Of a DNA stretch of 64,000 nt, positions 18,797 to 28,575 are shown in pieces (within the stretch, counting starts at the first letter, position 1; each line of letters begins with the position of its first letter). Below the pieces are notes generated by a model, which was not told the DNA's origin, made no database searches, and saw only the letters and a program-made list of their open reading frames with translations. This DNA comes from Marinoscillum sp040222955 (GTDB lineage: Bacteria > Bacteroidota > Bacteroidia > Cytophagales > Cyclobacteriaceae): NCBI RefSeq assembly GCF_040222955.1, contig NZ_JAVKCA010000022.1, positions 62,001-126,000 of the forward strand, in the 5' to 3' direction. The translations under genes and the position numbers were made by a program.

Positions 18797-19540
18797 ATGA
18801 GAAATAACTCATGCATAAAATTTGGAATAATTTCCGTTTTTATGCTCCTGACCAACCTACCATCCACGGCCCAATACCTGATTGAAGGGCTTGACCTGCA
18901 AAAAAATATCTATGCCTGGCACGACCAGGCACTAGGCAAGGATAAAACCGGCATTTTGCTTGGTGAATATCAGGAAATTCAGCGTCAGTCCAGAGAAACA
19001 AGTCAGTTTTTTGACGACAGCCAGTGGATCCCCAACCGATTGAAATACCGTGGTGAAATATATGATGGCATCTATCTTAGCTACGATATTGAAACTGACC
19101 TACTACTCATCCGTCATCCCACTAACTTCAACTATCACTCCCAAGCCATCAAGCTCATCCAGCGGGATGTGGAGTGGTTCGAATATTCCGGACATACCTT
19201 CCGATATATTCATGAACCTGTACTTCATTTTGGGGAAGGCTTCTTTGATGAGATGTACCTCGGTGAAAGTCTTCAAATGTTTGCCAAACGCATAAAAATC
19301 ACCGAAACAGACCGAGTCATCACCTATGTGACTGCAGACAAGTTTATCATCCGATATCAGGACGAATACCACAGACTCAGGTCAAAGTATTCGGTGATAA
19401 AGCTACTCAAGCCCTACAAAAAAGAGATTCGTCAGTTTATTAAAGCCAACCAGATCAAAGCAAAACCGGAATATGAGTCGGATATGATCCAGCTCATCTC
19501 TTTTTGCGATGAACTACTAAATGCATCGACCAACCAATGA
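18797..19540 (+). CDS. secreted protein of unknown function, first gene of TonB receptor operon
   Basis: A 247-residue protein with a signal peptide (core FGIISVFMLLTNLPSTAQ). The mature part is mixed and charged, with features such as FDDSQWIPNRLKYRGEIYDG, FGEGFFDEMYLGE and a Lys-rich C terminus. I do not recognise a named family. Its stop overlaps the start of the TonB-dependent receptor gene by four bases (ATGA), so the two are translationally coupled. This suggests a periplasmic or outer-membrane partner of that receptor. Confidence 0.85.
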   Translation: MRNNSCIKFGIISVFMLLTNLPSTAQYLIEGLDLQKNIYAWHDQALGKDKTGILLGEYQEIQRQSRETSQFFDDSQWIPNRLKYRGEIYDGIYLSYDIETDLLLIRHPTNFNYHSQAIKLIQRDVEWFEYSGHTFRYIHEPVLHFGEGFFDEMYLGESLQMFAKRIKITETDRVITYVTADKFIIRYQDEYHRLRSKYSVIKLLKPYKKEIRQFIKANQIKAKPEYESDMIQLISFCDELLNASTNQ

Positions 19541-22317
19541 AGTTCAGTAAAATCCTGATTGGCACAATGCTCACCGTGGTTTCATGGCAGGCGGTCTCCC
19601 AAACCACAGAATCAGTCGTCTCTGGCGACTATGTGCAAGCTCCATTGCAGACGGTCTTTGAGCAGATCGAGCAACAAACCGGGCTGACTTTTTTCTATCA
19701 TCAACCATGGGTGGACTCTGTGAAGGTAACTGCCAGTTTTCACCAGACACCCCTCAGTACAGCCCTGACCACCATACTGGAGGGCTCCAGTCTCAGTTTT
19801 CATCTGATAGCGGGGCGGGTCATCATTACCAACAATGCAGTGGTGATCAGTCAGCCCACCATCCTGCAATCGTTCAACCAGTCATCGGAAATCTCTGGTG
19901 GAATTGCCAAAGGACTCGTGTTTGCCCGCGAATATCAGGACCAGACCGATGACCAATCCGATCTGGAAAACTATGTGTTTGAGATTGGTAATCGAAATCA
20001 CATGAAAACAAATGGCTCCTCCACCATCGCCGGATACGTAAAGAGTGTAGAAAATGGTGAGCCCGTGGTTGGTGCCCTGGTTTATCTCCCCGAACCATTC
20101 ACCGCCACCTCTTCGGATGAGAGCGGGTTTTATTCCCTCACATTGCCCAACGGCAAACACAAGATCATGATACAATATGTGGGAATGAAAACCACCCAAC
20201 GCAACGTGGTGCTTTTCTCCAGCGGAAAACTTAACGTGGACATGGATGTGGATGTGATTGCTTTGCAGGAGGTGACGATCGAGTCTGACAGGGACATCAA
20301 TGTGAAAAGTGTCCAGATGGGGGTCAATAAAATTAATATTGAAGAAGTAAAGACCGTGCCCATCGTACTTGGGGAAAATGACATTTTGAAAATAGCCACC
20401 ACCAAGGCGGGCGTTCAAACAGTGGGTGAGGGTGCCTCGGGATTCAACGTGCGTGGAGGCAAGGCTGATCAAAACCTCATCCTGATCAATGATGCGCCGG
20501 TTTACAACGCCTCGCATTTCTTTGGTTTTTTCTCAGTCTTCAATTCGGATGCCATCGAAAACATGGAACTCTATAAAAGCGGAATTCCTTCCAAATTTGG
20601 AGGTCGGCTGTCTTCAGTTTTCGATATACAGGCCAAGTCTGCCAGCAAGACGGAGTTTAAAGGTCAGGGCGGCATTAGCCCCATTACCTCCAAAATGACG
20701 CTGGAGATCCCCCTGATCAAAGACCGGACAAGCCTGCTGCTCGGAGGGCGCACCACCTATTCCAATTGGGTACTGTCCAAAGTGAAAAGCGCCGGGTTCA
20801 GTGAGAATCGCGTGTCCTTCTATGACCTCATCACCCAAGTCGATCATAAAATAGATGATAAAAATGACCTCCGGATTTCTGCCTATATGAGTCATGACAA
20901 GTTCAGGCTTTCCTCAGATACTTTGTTTTCATTTTCCAACTTCTCCTTTGATATCATCAATGGCTCGGCCCGGTGGACTCACAAGTTTACCAATAACCTG
21001 GAGGGTGCATTTTCGGCCATTTATTCAGATTATCACTACGACCTGCAGTATGATGAGTCAGCGCCCAATGCCTTCACTCAAAACTTTGGGATCAAAGAAG
21101 CCACCGCCAAGGCAGACTTTGACTTCTACCTGGAAGAAACCCGCAAAATCACTTTTGGGGCATCCACCAAAAGGTACGACGTGAATCCCGGACAAAAAAT
21201 CCCTCTTGGAGAGGAGTCACTCATTCAGGGACAGGAGGTAGCGGGCGAAGGCGGGCTGGAAAGCGCCATCCACGTGGCCAGTGAAATAGAAATCAATGAC
21301 TTCTCCATCTACGGAGGGCTCAGGTACGTGATGTTCAATGCCATGGGGCCGCAAAAAGTATATACTTATGCGCCGAGCCTGCCCAAAAACAGTGATACCG
21401 AGATAGACTCAACACAATACAGTCGTGGCGAAATAACCAAAACTTATCACGGGCCAGAATGGCGCTTCTCAGGACGATACACCCTCAATAATGTGAGCTC
21501 CCTCAAGCTAAGTCTGAGCCGCACCCGACAATACATCCATAGTCTCTCCAACTCGGCCTCACTCTCACCCACGGACACCTGGAGGCTTTCGAGTGAACAC
21601 ATTGCGCCGCAGACCGCCGACCAGGTGGCACTGGGCTACTATCGAAATATGTTCAGAAATCGGGTGGAAATCTCCGTAGAGGGCTATTACAGGCTGCTTC
21701 AAAACCTGGTGGACTTCAAGACCGGCTCCACTTATCTGCTGAATCAAAAAATAGAACGTGAAGTCCTGCAGGGACCGGGCAAATCCTATGGCGTGGAGTT
21801 TTCACTGACCAAATCCGGCCGACTGAATGGCTGGCTCAACTATGCTTATGCCCGAACGTTCATCAAACTGGATGGTGATTTTCAGGAGGAGACCGTCAAC
21901 GACGGAAAATTCTTCCCCACTGGCTACGACAAGCCACATACCATCAACCTGGTGGCCAATTACAAACTGACAAGAAGATTTAGCTTTTCGCTAAACACCA
22001 CCTACAACACCGGCAGACCAGTCACCTTCCCTGTCGCCGCCTTTGATTTCAAAGGGTCTCAGAATATTCACTTCTCAGACAGGAATGCGTTCAGGATTCC
22101 TGACTATTTCAGGATAGACCTGGGAATCAACCTGGAAGGAAACCACAAAATCCAGAAGCTGTCACACTCCTTCTGGTCATTGTCTATCTATAACCTTACG
22201 GGGCGAGACAATCCCTTTTCAGTATTCTTTGACGTGAAAAATGGCCAGATACAGGGCTCGCAGCTTATCGTATTTGGAGACCCCATTCCTACACTGTCTT
22301 ACAATTTTAAGTTTTGA
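19537..22317 (+). CDS. TonB-dependent outer membrane receptor with STN and carboxypeptidase-like domains
   Basis: A 926-residue outer-membrane protein. After the signal peptide (residues 1-22) there is a secretin/TonB short N-terminal (STN) domain at about 25-95, which can pass signals to an anti-sigma factor; no sigma or anti-sigma gene is nearby. A carboxypeptidase regulatory-like domain follows at about 165-245 (TIAGYVKSVENGEPVVGAL). The plug is at about 275-365 (GFNVRGGKADQNLILINDAP, ENMELYKSGIPSKFGGRLSS), and the rest is a 22-strand-type barrel that ends in an aromatic C terminus (YNFKF). It lies in an operon with DUF4249 and MG2 proteins and is not of the SusC/SusD type. The cargo is unknown. 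Confidence 0.95.
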   Translation: MKFSKILIGTMLTVVSWQAVSQTTESVVSGDYVQAPLQTVFEQIEQQTGLTFFYHQPWVDSVKVTASFHQTPLSTALTTILEGSSLSFHLIAGRVIITNNAVVISQPTILQSFNQSSEISGGIAKGLVFAREYQDQTDDQSDLENYVFEIGNRNHMKTNGSSTIAGYVKSVENGEPVVGALVYLPEPFTATSSDESGFYSLTLPNGKHKIMIQYVGMKTTQRNVVLFSSGKLNVDMDVDVIALQEVTIESDRDINVKSVQMGVNKINIEEVKTVPIVLGENDILKIATTKAGVQTVGEGASGFNVRGGKADQNLILINDAPVYNASHFFGFFSVFNSDAIENMELYKSGIPSKFGGRLSSVFDIQAKSASKTEFKGQGGISPITSKMTLEIPLIKDRTSLLLGGRTTYSNWVLSKVKSAGFSENRVSFYDLITQVDHKIDDKNDLRISAYMSHDKFRLSSDTLFSFSNFSFDIINGSARWTHKFTNNLEGAFSAIYSDYHYDLQYDESAPNAFTQNFGIKEATAKADFDFYLEETRKITFGASTKRYDVNPGQKIPLGEESLIQGQEVAGEGGLESAIHVASEIEINDFSIYGGLRYVMFNAMGPQKVYTYAPSLPKNSDTEIDSTQYSRGEITKTYHGPEWRFSGRYTLNNVSSLKLSLSRTRQYIHSLSNSASLSPTDTWRLSSEHIAPQTADQVALGYYRNMFRNRVEISVEGYYRLLQNLVDFKTGSTYLLNQKIEREVLQGPGKSYGVEFSLTKSGRLNGWLNYAYARTFIKLDGDFQEETVNDGKFFPTGYDKPHTINLVANYKLTRRFSFSLNTTYNTGRPVTFPVAAFDFKGSQNIHFSDRNAFRIPDYFRIDLGINLEGNHKIQKLSHSFWSLSIYNLTGRDNPFSVFFDVKNGQIQGSQLIVFGDPIPTLSYNFKF

Positions 22318-22322
22318 GCCGA

Positions 22323-23495
22323 ATGAAAAAACAATCTCTCATACTGCTGTTGATCCTTGGCTCTGTGGTGGCATGCGTAAAACCCTATGACTTTGACCCA
22401 CTCTCGTATGAAAAGGTGCTGGTGATAGACGGTGCCGTCACGAACGAGCCCGGTCCCTATGAAGTCAGCATCACCTATACTTTCCCATTGGATGGGACCA
22501 CCACAGAAACGGTGAATGACGCCCAGGTGTGGGTAACGGATGGGGCCGGACTGAGAACAGACTTCAGTGCGGATGAGTCTGGAGTTTACACCTCACCACC
22601 CGCTTTTCGCGGGGTGGTAGGCAATAGCTATAGCCTGTTTGTGGAAATGCCCGATGGATCTCTTTATACTTCCGATGAGCAGTTGCTCCGGGCTTCACCC
22701 GAGATAGACAGTATCTACGGAAAATATGCCCAACTGCCTGATGAGGCTGATGAACAAAACGTAGGTGGCATTCAGTTTTTCATAGACTCACATGATGATT
22801 CGGGCAATACCCGACATTATCGCTACGAATGGGAAGAGGCCTATAAAATACAGGTGCCCTACCCGGCCCATTATGAAGTGGTGGTATCGGATACCGACAC
22901 AGCCATCGTACCACTGGATACCCCAAAAGGAATTTGCTATCAGGAGTATTACTCCAACTCGCTGATCTATGGCACCTCCGTAGGCTCCCGCGAAAATCGG
23001 ATGGCAGAATTTCCCGTACGCTTTGTCAGTGAAAAACTCCCCCATTTGCGCACCCGCTACGCACTATTGGTCAAACAATACGCCATTTCAGAATCGGCTT
23101 ACCTCTTTTACAAAAGGCTAAGAGAAAACAACGAATCGGGTGGTTCTCTTTTTGACAAGCAAACAGGATCTATCTTCGGAAATATCCATGCCGCTGACAA
23201 TACCGAGCAATCCGTACTGGGATATTTTGAGGTCTCTGGTGTTTCCAGCAAAAGGAGATTTTTCTACAACCGCGACCTGGATGAGCGGCTAAGGGCCGGC
23301 CATTTCCCCTATAGCTGCCTTTATACGGAGCGCATATCTACCGTGCCAGATAGCGCCTATTATTACCTTCAGCTATACGATGGTAATATATACGCCCTTT
23401 ACACATTTCCCCCTTCAGTAGATATTTACTCCAGGGGCTGTACAGATTGTTCATTTTACGCCGAGGTGATCCCTCCTGACTATTGGGTAAACTAG
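22323..23495 (+). CDS. DUF4249 lipoprotein
   Basis: A 390-residue lipoprotein that begins at the ATG at 22323; a TTG at 22314 would overlap the receptor stop. The signal ends in a lipobox (SVVAC). The mature start CVKPYDFDPLSYEKVLVIDG and the GPYEVSITYTFPL and ASPEIDSIYGKY segments are typical of DUF4249 proteins, which in Bacteroidota are commonly encoded directly behind a carboxypeptidase-domain TonB receptor. It probably works as the surface or periplasmic partner of that receptor. A Cys-rich end (SRGCTDCSFYAEVIPPDYW) is also typical. The gene begins 5 bp after the receptor stop. Confidence 0.9.
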   Translation: MKKQSLILLLILGSVVACVKPYDFDPLSYEKVLVIDGAVTNEPGPYEVSITYTFPLDGTTTETVNDAQVWVTDGAGLRTDFSADESGVYTSPPAFRGVVGNSYSLFVEMPDGSLYTSDEQLLRASPEIDSIYGKYAQLPDEADEQNVGGIQFFIDSHDDSGNTRHYRYEWEEAYKIQVPYPAHYEVVVSDTDTAIVPLDTPKGICYQEYYSNSLIYGTSVGSRENRMAEFPVRFVSEKLPHLRTRYALLVKQYAISESAYLFYKRLRENNESGGSLFDKQTGSIFGNIHAADNTEQSVLGYFEVSGVSSKRRFFYNRDLDERLRAGHFPYSCLYTERISTVPDSAYYYLQLYDGNIYALYTFPPSVDIYSRGCTDCSFYAEVIPPDYWVN

Positions 23496-23497
23496 TA

Positions 23498-25744
23498 ATG
23501 ATAAAAAAAATACTTTCCATAGCAGCCATCACGCTCATCATCCACTCCGCCACAGGTCAACACCTCGACGTGCGGGAAGAGGTTTACCTACAAACCAACA
23601 GCTCTTTTCTCCTTACCGGAGAAACACTGTATTTCTCTGCCTTTGCCCGCAGTGCCGATACCGGGCTGCCTTCTCCACTTAGCAGCATACTTTATGTAGA
23701 GCTGATTGGTGCCGGTGGTAAATCGGTTTTCCAAAAAAAGATCCACTTAAATAACGGGCGGGGTAATGGTACTTTTTTCCTCTCATCGCTGGTGTCTTCC
23801 GGGCGATATCAGTTGCTGGCCTATACCCGGTGGATGAAAAATTTTCAGGATTATTTCCAGGTGCCCATTGTGGTAATCAACCCTTTCGAGGAATATGCAC
23901 AGCCAGCGCAAATCGAAGAACCGGCAGTCACCTTTTACCCGGAAGGTGGCACCTTAGTGGCCGGGCATGAGAATGACATAGTGATGAAAATTGACCGTGG
24001 CAATCCCGAGGGGATCACCGGCCGGGTGGTCAGTGCCTCCGGCGAAAAGGTAGCGGACCTTACACCGGGTAAAACCAGGCTCTCACGATTTACCCTTCCC
24101 GTGAAAAAAGATGAGTCGTACCAGGCCATATTGGAGGATCGGGCAGGTAATTTTCATTTCATAGACCTGCCCGGAGCAGCACCCAGCGGGACGACCATCC
24201 AGGTAAGAGATGCTGGCCATAGCTACGGCATCACGCCCATTGGTACACCTGCTCACGAAGGTGCATCACTACTCACCATCAGCGATGGCCAAAATCCGGT
24301 TTTCCAGCAACGTGTTGAGGTCAACACACGGGTTTTGCTTCCAAAAAACGAACTATCTGCCGGTACTTACCTCGTTACTGTCACCAGTGTCGCGGGCAAC
24401 CCGTTAGCTTCACGACTACTCTGGCATCCCGGCAATTTGCGTGAGCAAAGCAGTGACGCCATGGCTCCTTATCATACCAGATCGGCTGTCACCATTCCAC
24501 TTGAGTTTGACTATGGAGCAGATGTATCCGTCTCTGTAAGAAAGATAGAATCGCACCATCGGCCCATCTCAGCCATCCACCATGCCTTACTCGGCAGAAT
24601 CAATGCGTTATGGAACCTTAACGTTCGCGAAACCCCCGACTGGAAGGCTTTTGACAATCGCATGATTGTGAGTGAATGGAAATGGGGTTCGACAGAAATG
24701 CCTGACACAGTCAAATGGCTACCGGAGCTCCGTGGTGAGTTGATCGAGGGAGCGCTGAATGTTGCCGAAGTATCGGGAGACAAGCCACCTTTCGTGGCAC
24801 TGAGTATCAGCGGAGAAGACTATCAGCTCCAGACCGCTCAGGTAAATGCAAACGGCCATTTTCAGATCTTAATCAACCCGGCCGAAGGAGCCCGTGATGC
24901 GTACCTCAGTGTACTCGGCACCACAGACGCAGCTTCTTTTCAGGTGGAAAATCAGTTTTTAACCCCTTACCCCCCTTTCGACTATTCGCTGCCATATTTG
25001 GATTCCGCGATGGTTGCCACGCTCGTGGAGCGTAGTGTGAGAAACCAGATTGAAAATGCCTACTATGAGCTGAAAAAAGACAGCATTGTGCCCCAGACTT
25101 ACTGGAATCCTCAGTTTGACTATGACATAAGCTATGTCCTGGATGACTACAACAGGTTTCCGGAGCTCTACGAGCATTTTATAGAATTCATCCCCGAAGT
25201 GATGGCCAGAAAGAATAAAAACCGATCCAAGATCAAGGTGCTGACCAAATACGTTACCACCGGCACCCTGGATCCGCTTCTGCTTATAGACGGAGTGCCT
25301 ACTACAGCAGATGAAATCCTAAACTTCAGCCCTTATAAAATTGAGCGCATCGGGGTGATAAACAATCGGGTATTTGTAGGGCCTCTCGTAGCAGATGGTA
25401 TCGTGTCTTTCCACACCTTCGAAAAAAATCTTCATGGCTACAAGCCGGGGCCCAATAGTTTCAATGTTCAGTACAAAGGGCTCGACCCGGTTCAGCGATT
25501 CAGCTTTCCTACTTACGAAGATGCTCATCAGGGGCTTGCCAGAATTCCAGACTACAGACAGCAATTATACTGGAACCCTTCTCTGACCGTAGGTGAAAAT
25601 GGGGTTAAAGAAGTTGAATTTTACACGGGCGATACTACCGGTTCTTTTGAGGTGGCCATAGATGGTTATGACGAAACCGGCTCACCCATCAGCATCAGGA
25701 GATACTTCATGGTCCAGCCCATCAATCAGCCAGCTTCAAATTAA
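23498..25744 (+). CDS. secreted MG2-domain protein with a TonB plug-like segment
   Basis: A 748-residue protein from the ATG at 23498, two bases after the DUF4249 stop. A signal peptide is followed by an MG2-type macroglobulin fold (VYLQTNSSFLLTGETLYFSA, GRYQLLAYTRWMKNF) at about 30-130 and further beta-rich domains. No thioester motif or other parts of an alpha-2-macroglobulin are present. Around residues 590-640 the sequence DPLLLIDGVPTTADEIL...PYKIERIGVINN...VADGIVSFHT resembles the plug of a TonB-dependent receptor, yet there is no barrel. It is the last gene of the receptor operon. Its 3' end overlaps the convergent gene at 25722 by 23 bp. Confidence 0.85.
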   Translation: MIKKILSIAAITLIIHSATGQHLDVREEVYLQTNSSFLLTGETLYFSAFARSADTGLPSPLSSILYVELIGAGGKSVFQKKIHLNNGRGNGTFFLSSLVSSGRYQLLAYTRWMKNFQDYFQVPIVVINPFEEYAQPAQIEEPAVTFYPEGGTLVAGHENDIVMKIDRGNPEGITGRVVSASGEKVADLTPGKTRLSRFTLPVKKDESYQAILEDRAGNFHFIDLPGAAPSGTTIQVRDAGHSYGITPIGTPAHEGASLLTISDGQNPVFQQRVEVNTRVLLPKNELSAGTYLVTVTSVAGNPLASRLLWHPGNLREQSSDAMAPYHTRSAVTIPLEFDYGADVSVSVRKIESHHRPISAIHHALLGRINALWNLNVRETPDWKAFDNRMIVSEWKWGSTEMPDTVKWLPELRGELIEGALNVAEVSGDKPPFVALSISGEDYQLQTAQVNANGHFQILINPAEGARDAYLSVLGTTDAASFQVENQFLTPYPPFDYSLPYLDSAMVATLVERSVRNQIENAYYELKKDSIVPQTYWNPQFDYDISYVLDDYNRFPELYEHFIEFIPEVMARKNKNRSKIKVLTKYVTTGTLDPLLLIDGVPTTADEILNFSPYKIERIGVINNRVFVGPLVADGIVSFHTFEKNLHGYKPGPNSFNVQYKGLDPVQRFSFPTYEDAHQGLARIPDYRQQLYWNPSLTVGENGVKEVEFYTGDTTGSFEVAIDGYDETGSPISIRRYFMVQPINQPASN

Positions 25745-26099
25745 GGGAGAGGTTTTCCGCATAGTCACAGTCGCAATCGTCTGATCCCAGGGTCATTTTC
25801 TTGCCGTCAACAGCCACTATCTGGCGGATCCCTTTTGTATAAGTCACCGTGGCAGAGTAGTATTTATCAGCCTCCAAATCATAATAAACGGGTGATTCTG
25901 TGGCCCACTCGGAGAACAGGGTATCTTGTTTTTCAATCTTTCCTTCGAAGATGGTAAGTAGCACTTCCGGGTTTTCGTCATTGATGGTGAACCTCACTTT
26001 CAGCTCACCAAAAAAAGGCCCCGGATCGCAGGCACATTCATCGCAATGAATACTCAATGCCACCAAAAAAAACACAAGGACAAATAGCGGCTTTCTCAT
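25722..26099 (-). CDS. small Cys-rich secreted protein, unknown
   Basis: A 125-residue protein with an N-terminal hydrophobic signal followed by Cys residues (SIHCDECACDPG). The Cys after the signal might be a lipidation site, but the box SIHC is not a classical lipobox. Four Cys cluster at the start and two more lie in a DDCDCDY motif near residue 110. The rest reads as one beta-rich domain (YYDLEADKYYSATVTYT). I recognise no family. Its start overlaps the stop of the upstream gene at 26096 by four bases, so they form a two-gene operon. Its 3' end runs 23 bp into the MG2 gene on the other strand. Confidence 0.75.
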   Translation of the reverse strand: MRKPLFVLVFFLVALSIHCDECACDPGPFFGELKVRFTINDENPEVLLTIFEGKIEKQDTLFSEWATESPVYYDLEADKYYSATVTYTKGIRQIVAVDGKKMTLGSDDCDCDYAENLSLNLKLAD

Positions 26100-26665
26100 C
26101 CGTTTCTGGTTATAAGTCCTCCAAATGAAAGAAAAAATCTGTGTTTTTCCAGCTTGTTGGTCCTGGTATCAAAGTAGGAATATCCCAGCTTCAGAAATGC
26201 AGAGTCACCCACTTTTTTGAAAAGTCCAAACCGGGGAATGGCCACCCAACCATTTGGAGGTTTTCTTTCGGTACCTCCGTACACCCCCCAGGTGTACACG
26301 CCATTCAGCTGAGCAAAAGCACCCAGTCGGGCAGATTCGAAACGCTGAAGGTATTCCGCGCCCAATCCCAAATAATAACGCTCTTCCGGATATTGGTAAA
26401 ACACATTATTTCCCCTGTATTCCAGAGTCTTCTTCCGGAATGGACGGGCATCAAAATTGGTGAAGAGGTTGATATTTCTAGCCTTGTTCATCAGTCCGGC
26501 CTCCATTCCCAGCGCGGCATCCTCCATATTGAGGTCGCTCCGTAATCCCAGGTATAACGCCGGTTTCAAACCAAACACCTCGTCATACCTGTCTTCCACC
26601 ACCACCTCCTGGGCAGCAGCAGTCAGAAACCAAAAGCCAATGAATGTGTTAATGATCAGGCGCAC
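26096..26665 (-). CDS. secreted beta-barrel-like protein, unknown
   Basis: A 189-residue protein that appears to start at GTG (26665), since this gives a good signal peptide (MRLIINTFIGFWFLTAAAQ) and no better ATG is present. The mature sequence alternates aromatic and polar residues in short strands (YYLGLGAEYLQRFE, LGYSYFDTRTN) and ends HRFFLSFGGLITRNG. This fits a small outer-membrane barrel. It is coupled to the Cys-rich protein downstream and diverges from rlmN, about 80 bp apart. Confidence 0.75.
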   Translation of the reverse strand: MRLIINTFIGFWFLTAAAQEVVVEDRYDEVFGLKPALYLGLRSDLNMEDAALGMEAGLMNKARNINLFTNFDARPFRKKTLEYRGNNVFYQYPEERYYLGLGAEYLQRFESARLGAFAQLNGVYTWGVYGGTERKPPNGWVAIPRFGLFKKVGDSAFLKLGYSYFDTRTNKLEKHRFFLSFGGLITRNG

Positions 26666-26735
26666 AGTATGGTAGGGTTAAATGTTAGTGAATTTAACAA
26701 CAAACACAATCTGTGCCAAAGCTAATTTCTTATCG

Positions 26736-26743
26736 TAACTTTG
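26736..26743 (+). promoter_or_regulatory. Bacteroidota-type -7 element before rlmN
   Basis: TAACTTTG matches the TAnnTTTG consensus. A TGTG 20 bp upstream (26712-26715) is a fair -33 match. The chosen ATG is only 4 bp away, so the mRNA would be leaderless or nearly so. Confidence 0.6.
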
Positions 26744-26747
26744 CGTG

Positions 26748-27794
26748 ATGGAGGAGAAGAAGGATATCAGAAAGATGAATCTGCAGCAGATCAAAGACTA
26801 CTTTGTATCTGTTGACGAAAAAGCATTCCGAGCCGTGCAGGTCTGGGAGTGGCTCTGGCAGAAGTCTGCCCGGTCTTTTGAGGAAATGACGAATCTCTCC
26901 AAAGGGCTTCGCGAAAAGCTGGAAAGTGAGTTTGTACTTCGCCCTATAAGCATTGCGACTTCTCAGAAATCGAACGACGGCACCATCAAATCGGCCTTCA
27001 AGCTCTATGATAATGAGCTGATAGAAGGGGTACTGATTCCTGCAGACGACCGCATGACGGCCTGTGTCTCTTCACAGGTGGGCTGCTCACTGAGCTGCAA
27101 GTTTTGTGCTACCGGCTATATGGATCGAAAAAGAAACCTGGACCCGGGCGAAATCTATGACCAAGTGGTGGCCATCGATGCGCAGGCCAAAAAAGACTTC
27201 AACCTTCCCCTCTCCAATATTGTCTTTATGGGCATGGGTGAGCCTTTGCTGAACTATGCCAATGTATTGGAAGGGATCAACCGAATCACCGCTGAGGATG
27301 GACTGAACATGTCACCCAAGCGGATCACGGTCTCTACTGCCGGCATTGCCAAAATGATCAAAAAACTGGCCGATGATGAAGTACGATTCAACCTGGCTCT
27401 TTCCCTACACGCCGCTGATGACAAGAAAAGGAACCAGATCATGCCGATCAATGAGAGTAATACCCTGGAGGCATTGCGTGAGGCACTGATGTATTTCTAC
27501 CAAAAAACTCAAAACAAGATTACGTTTGAGTACATCCTGTTTTACAACTTCAATGACACACTGGAGGATGCAGAAAACCTGCTGAAGTTTGCCCGTCAGA
27601 TTCCGTCTAAGATCAACATCATAGAATACAACCCGATCTCGGAGGCCAATTTCAAAAATACGGAAGAAGACAGGCTGGAGAAGTTTGCCAACTACCTGAA
27701 GAAGAACAAAGTGACTGTGAACATCCGAAGAAGTCGTGGCAAAGATATAGATGCTGCCTGTGGTCAGCTGGCCAACAAGAATAAAGCGGCCTAG
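26748..27794 (+). CDS. rlmN: dual-specificity 23S rRNA/tRNA C2-adenine methyltransferase RlmN
   Basis: A 348-residue radical SAM enzyme that methylates C2 of A2503 in 23S rRNA and of A37 in some tRNAs. The radical SAM cluster motif is C113-x3-C117-x2-C120 in GCSLSCKFCATG. A further conserved Cys is in the C-terminal DIDAACGQLA motif, and the GMGEPLLNY and VSTAGI segments are also family hallmarks. The ATG at 26748 gives the usual N terminus (KKDIRKMNLQQIKDYF); a GTG just before it is possible. The gene stands alone, with a Bacteroidota promoter directly in front of it, and converges with the gene at 27798. Confidence 0.97.
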   Translation: MEEKKDIRKMNLQQIKDYFVSVDEKAFRAVQVWEWLWQKSARSFEEMTNLSKGLREKLESEFVLRPISIATSQKSNDGTIKSAFKLYDNELIEGVLIPADDRMTACVSSQVGCSLSCKFCATGYMDRKRNLDPGEIYDQVVAIDAQAKKDFNLPLSNIVFMGMGEPLLNYANVLEGINRITAEDGLNMSPKRITVSTAGIAKMIKKLADDEVRFNLALSLHAADDKKRNQIMPINESNTLEALREALMYFYQKTQNKITFEYILFYNFNDTLEDAENLLKFARQIPSKINIIEYNPISEANFKNTEEDRLEKFANYLKKNKVTVNIRRSRGKDIDAACGQLANKNKAA

Positions 27795-27797
27795 TGA

Positions 27798-28502
27798 TTA
27801 GGACCATCCAGATGAAAACAGCAGTATGACCATAATGATCACTGCCAGCAGCAAGGCCAACCAGGCTGAACTGATAATCACCCCGGCAATGGCTAATCCT
27901 TTATAATCTTTATTAAATGCCTTCTTATAACGCTTGAGCGAAATCAGCCCGGTAACTAAGCCCACGGCGATCAGGGGAAAAATCAGTACCGGCAAAGCAA
28001 TGGCCAGAATGGAGGCTATAGAACTGGAAAATGAGATAATGGCCAATGATTTGGCTTCATTGTAAACATCATCGAAACGGGTAATGGAGGTATCCTGAAC
28101 CAGCTCCATTTTTTCCATCAGCTCTGGAGGTAACACCTCGACCAGTCGATCCTTCAGTCGCTCGATCCGTCGGGATTCAATCCCTGATAGCCTTTTCTCA
28201 CTGTGCTTGCTTTCAGCAATCATTTCAAGGCCTCTCATGTCTGGTACCAACCCGGGAGCCTGACCTGAAGGCAACACAGGATCAGTTTCCAATGAGACTA
28301 AAAAGGGGTACTCTTCTCTTAATATAAGGCTATCTGATGATCCAACGACATGCTGGTTACCAGGTGCCACAAAATGTGATTTGATCCTGCTGTGTCGAAA
28401 GTCTTTTTTTTGTTTCTGATTCAGGTCGATACAAGCATACCTGGAAGGGGCGCACTGGCTCAGTGTAAATGCCAACAGCAAAAGCGAATAAAATCGGAAC
28501 AT
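27798..28502 (-). CDS. lipoprotein/membrane protein of unknown function
   Basis: A 234-residue protein. The N-terminal signal carries a lipobox-like LSQC at Cys17. Residues 20-140 are charged and probably soluble. Residues about 150-230 contain three hydrophobic segments (IASILAIALPVLIFPLIAVG, LAIAGVIISSAWLALLLAVI and a C-terminal stretch), in an arrangement like DUF4190 membrane domains. A lipoprotein with C-terminal spans is unusual but seen in this phylum. The stop is 3 bp from the rlmN stop on the other strand. Confidence 0.75.
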   Translation of the reverse strand: MFRFYSLLLLAFTLSQCAPSRYACIDLNQKQKKDFRHSRIKSHFVAPGNQHVVGSSDSLILREEYPFLVSLETDPVLPSGQAPGLVPDMRGLEMIAESKHSEKRLSGIESRRIERLKDRLVEVLPPELMEKMELVQDTSITRFDDVYNEAKSLAIISFSSSIASILAIALPVLIFPLIAVGLVTGLISLKRYKKAFNKDYKGLAIAGVIISSAWLALLLAVIIMVILLFSSGWS

Positions 28503-28575
28503 AAAGTGCGTGATTACTTCTAATAAATGTAATCATATTCCGCTGACAATCAAGCACCCTTAAAAACACAATTTA

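Noticed and set aside
22314..22322. TTG start for the DUF4249 gene that overlaps the receptor stop
   Set aside because: The ATG at 22323 gives a better lipoprotein signal directly.
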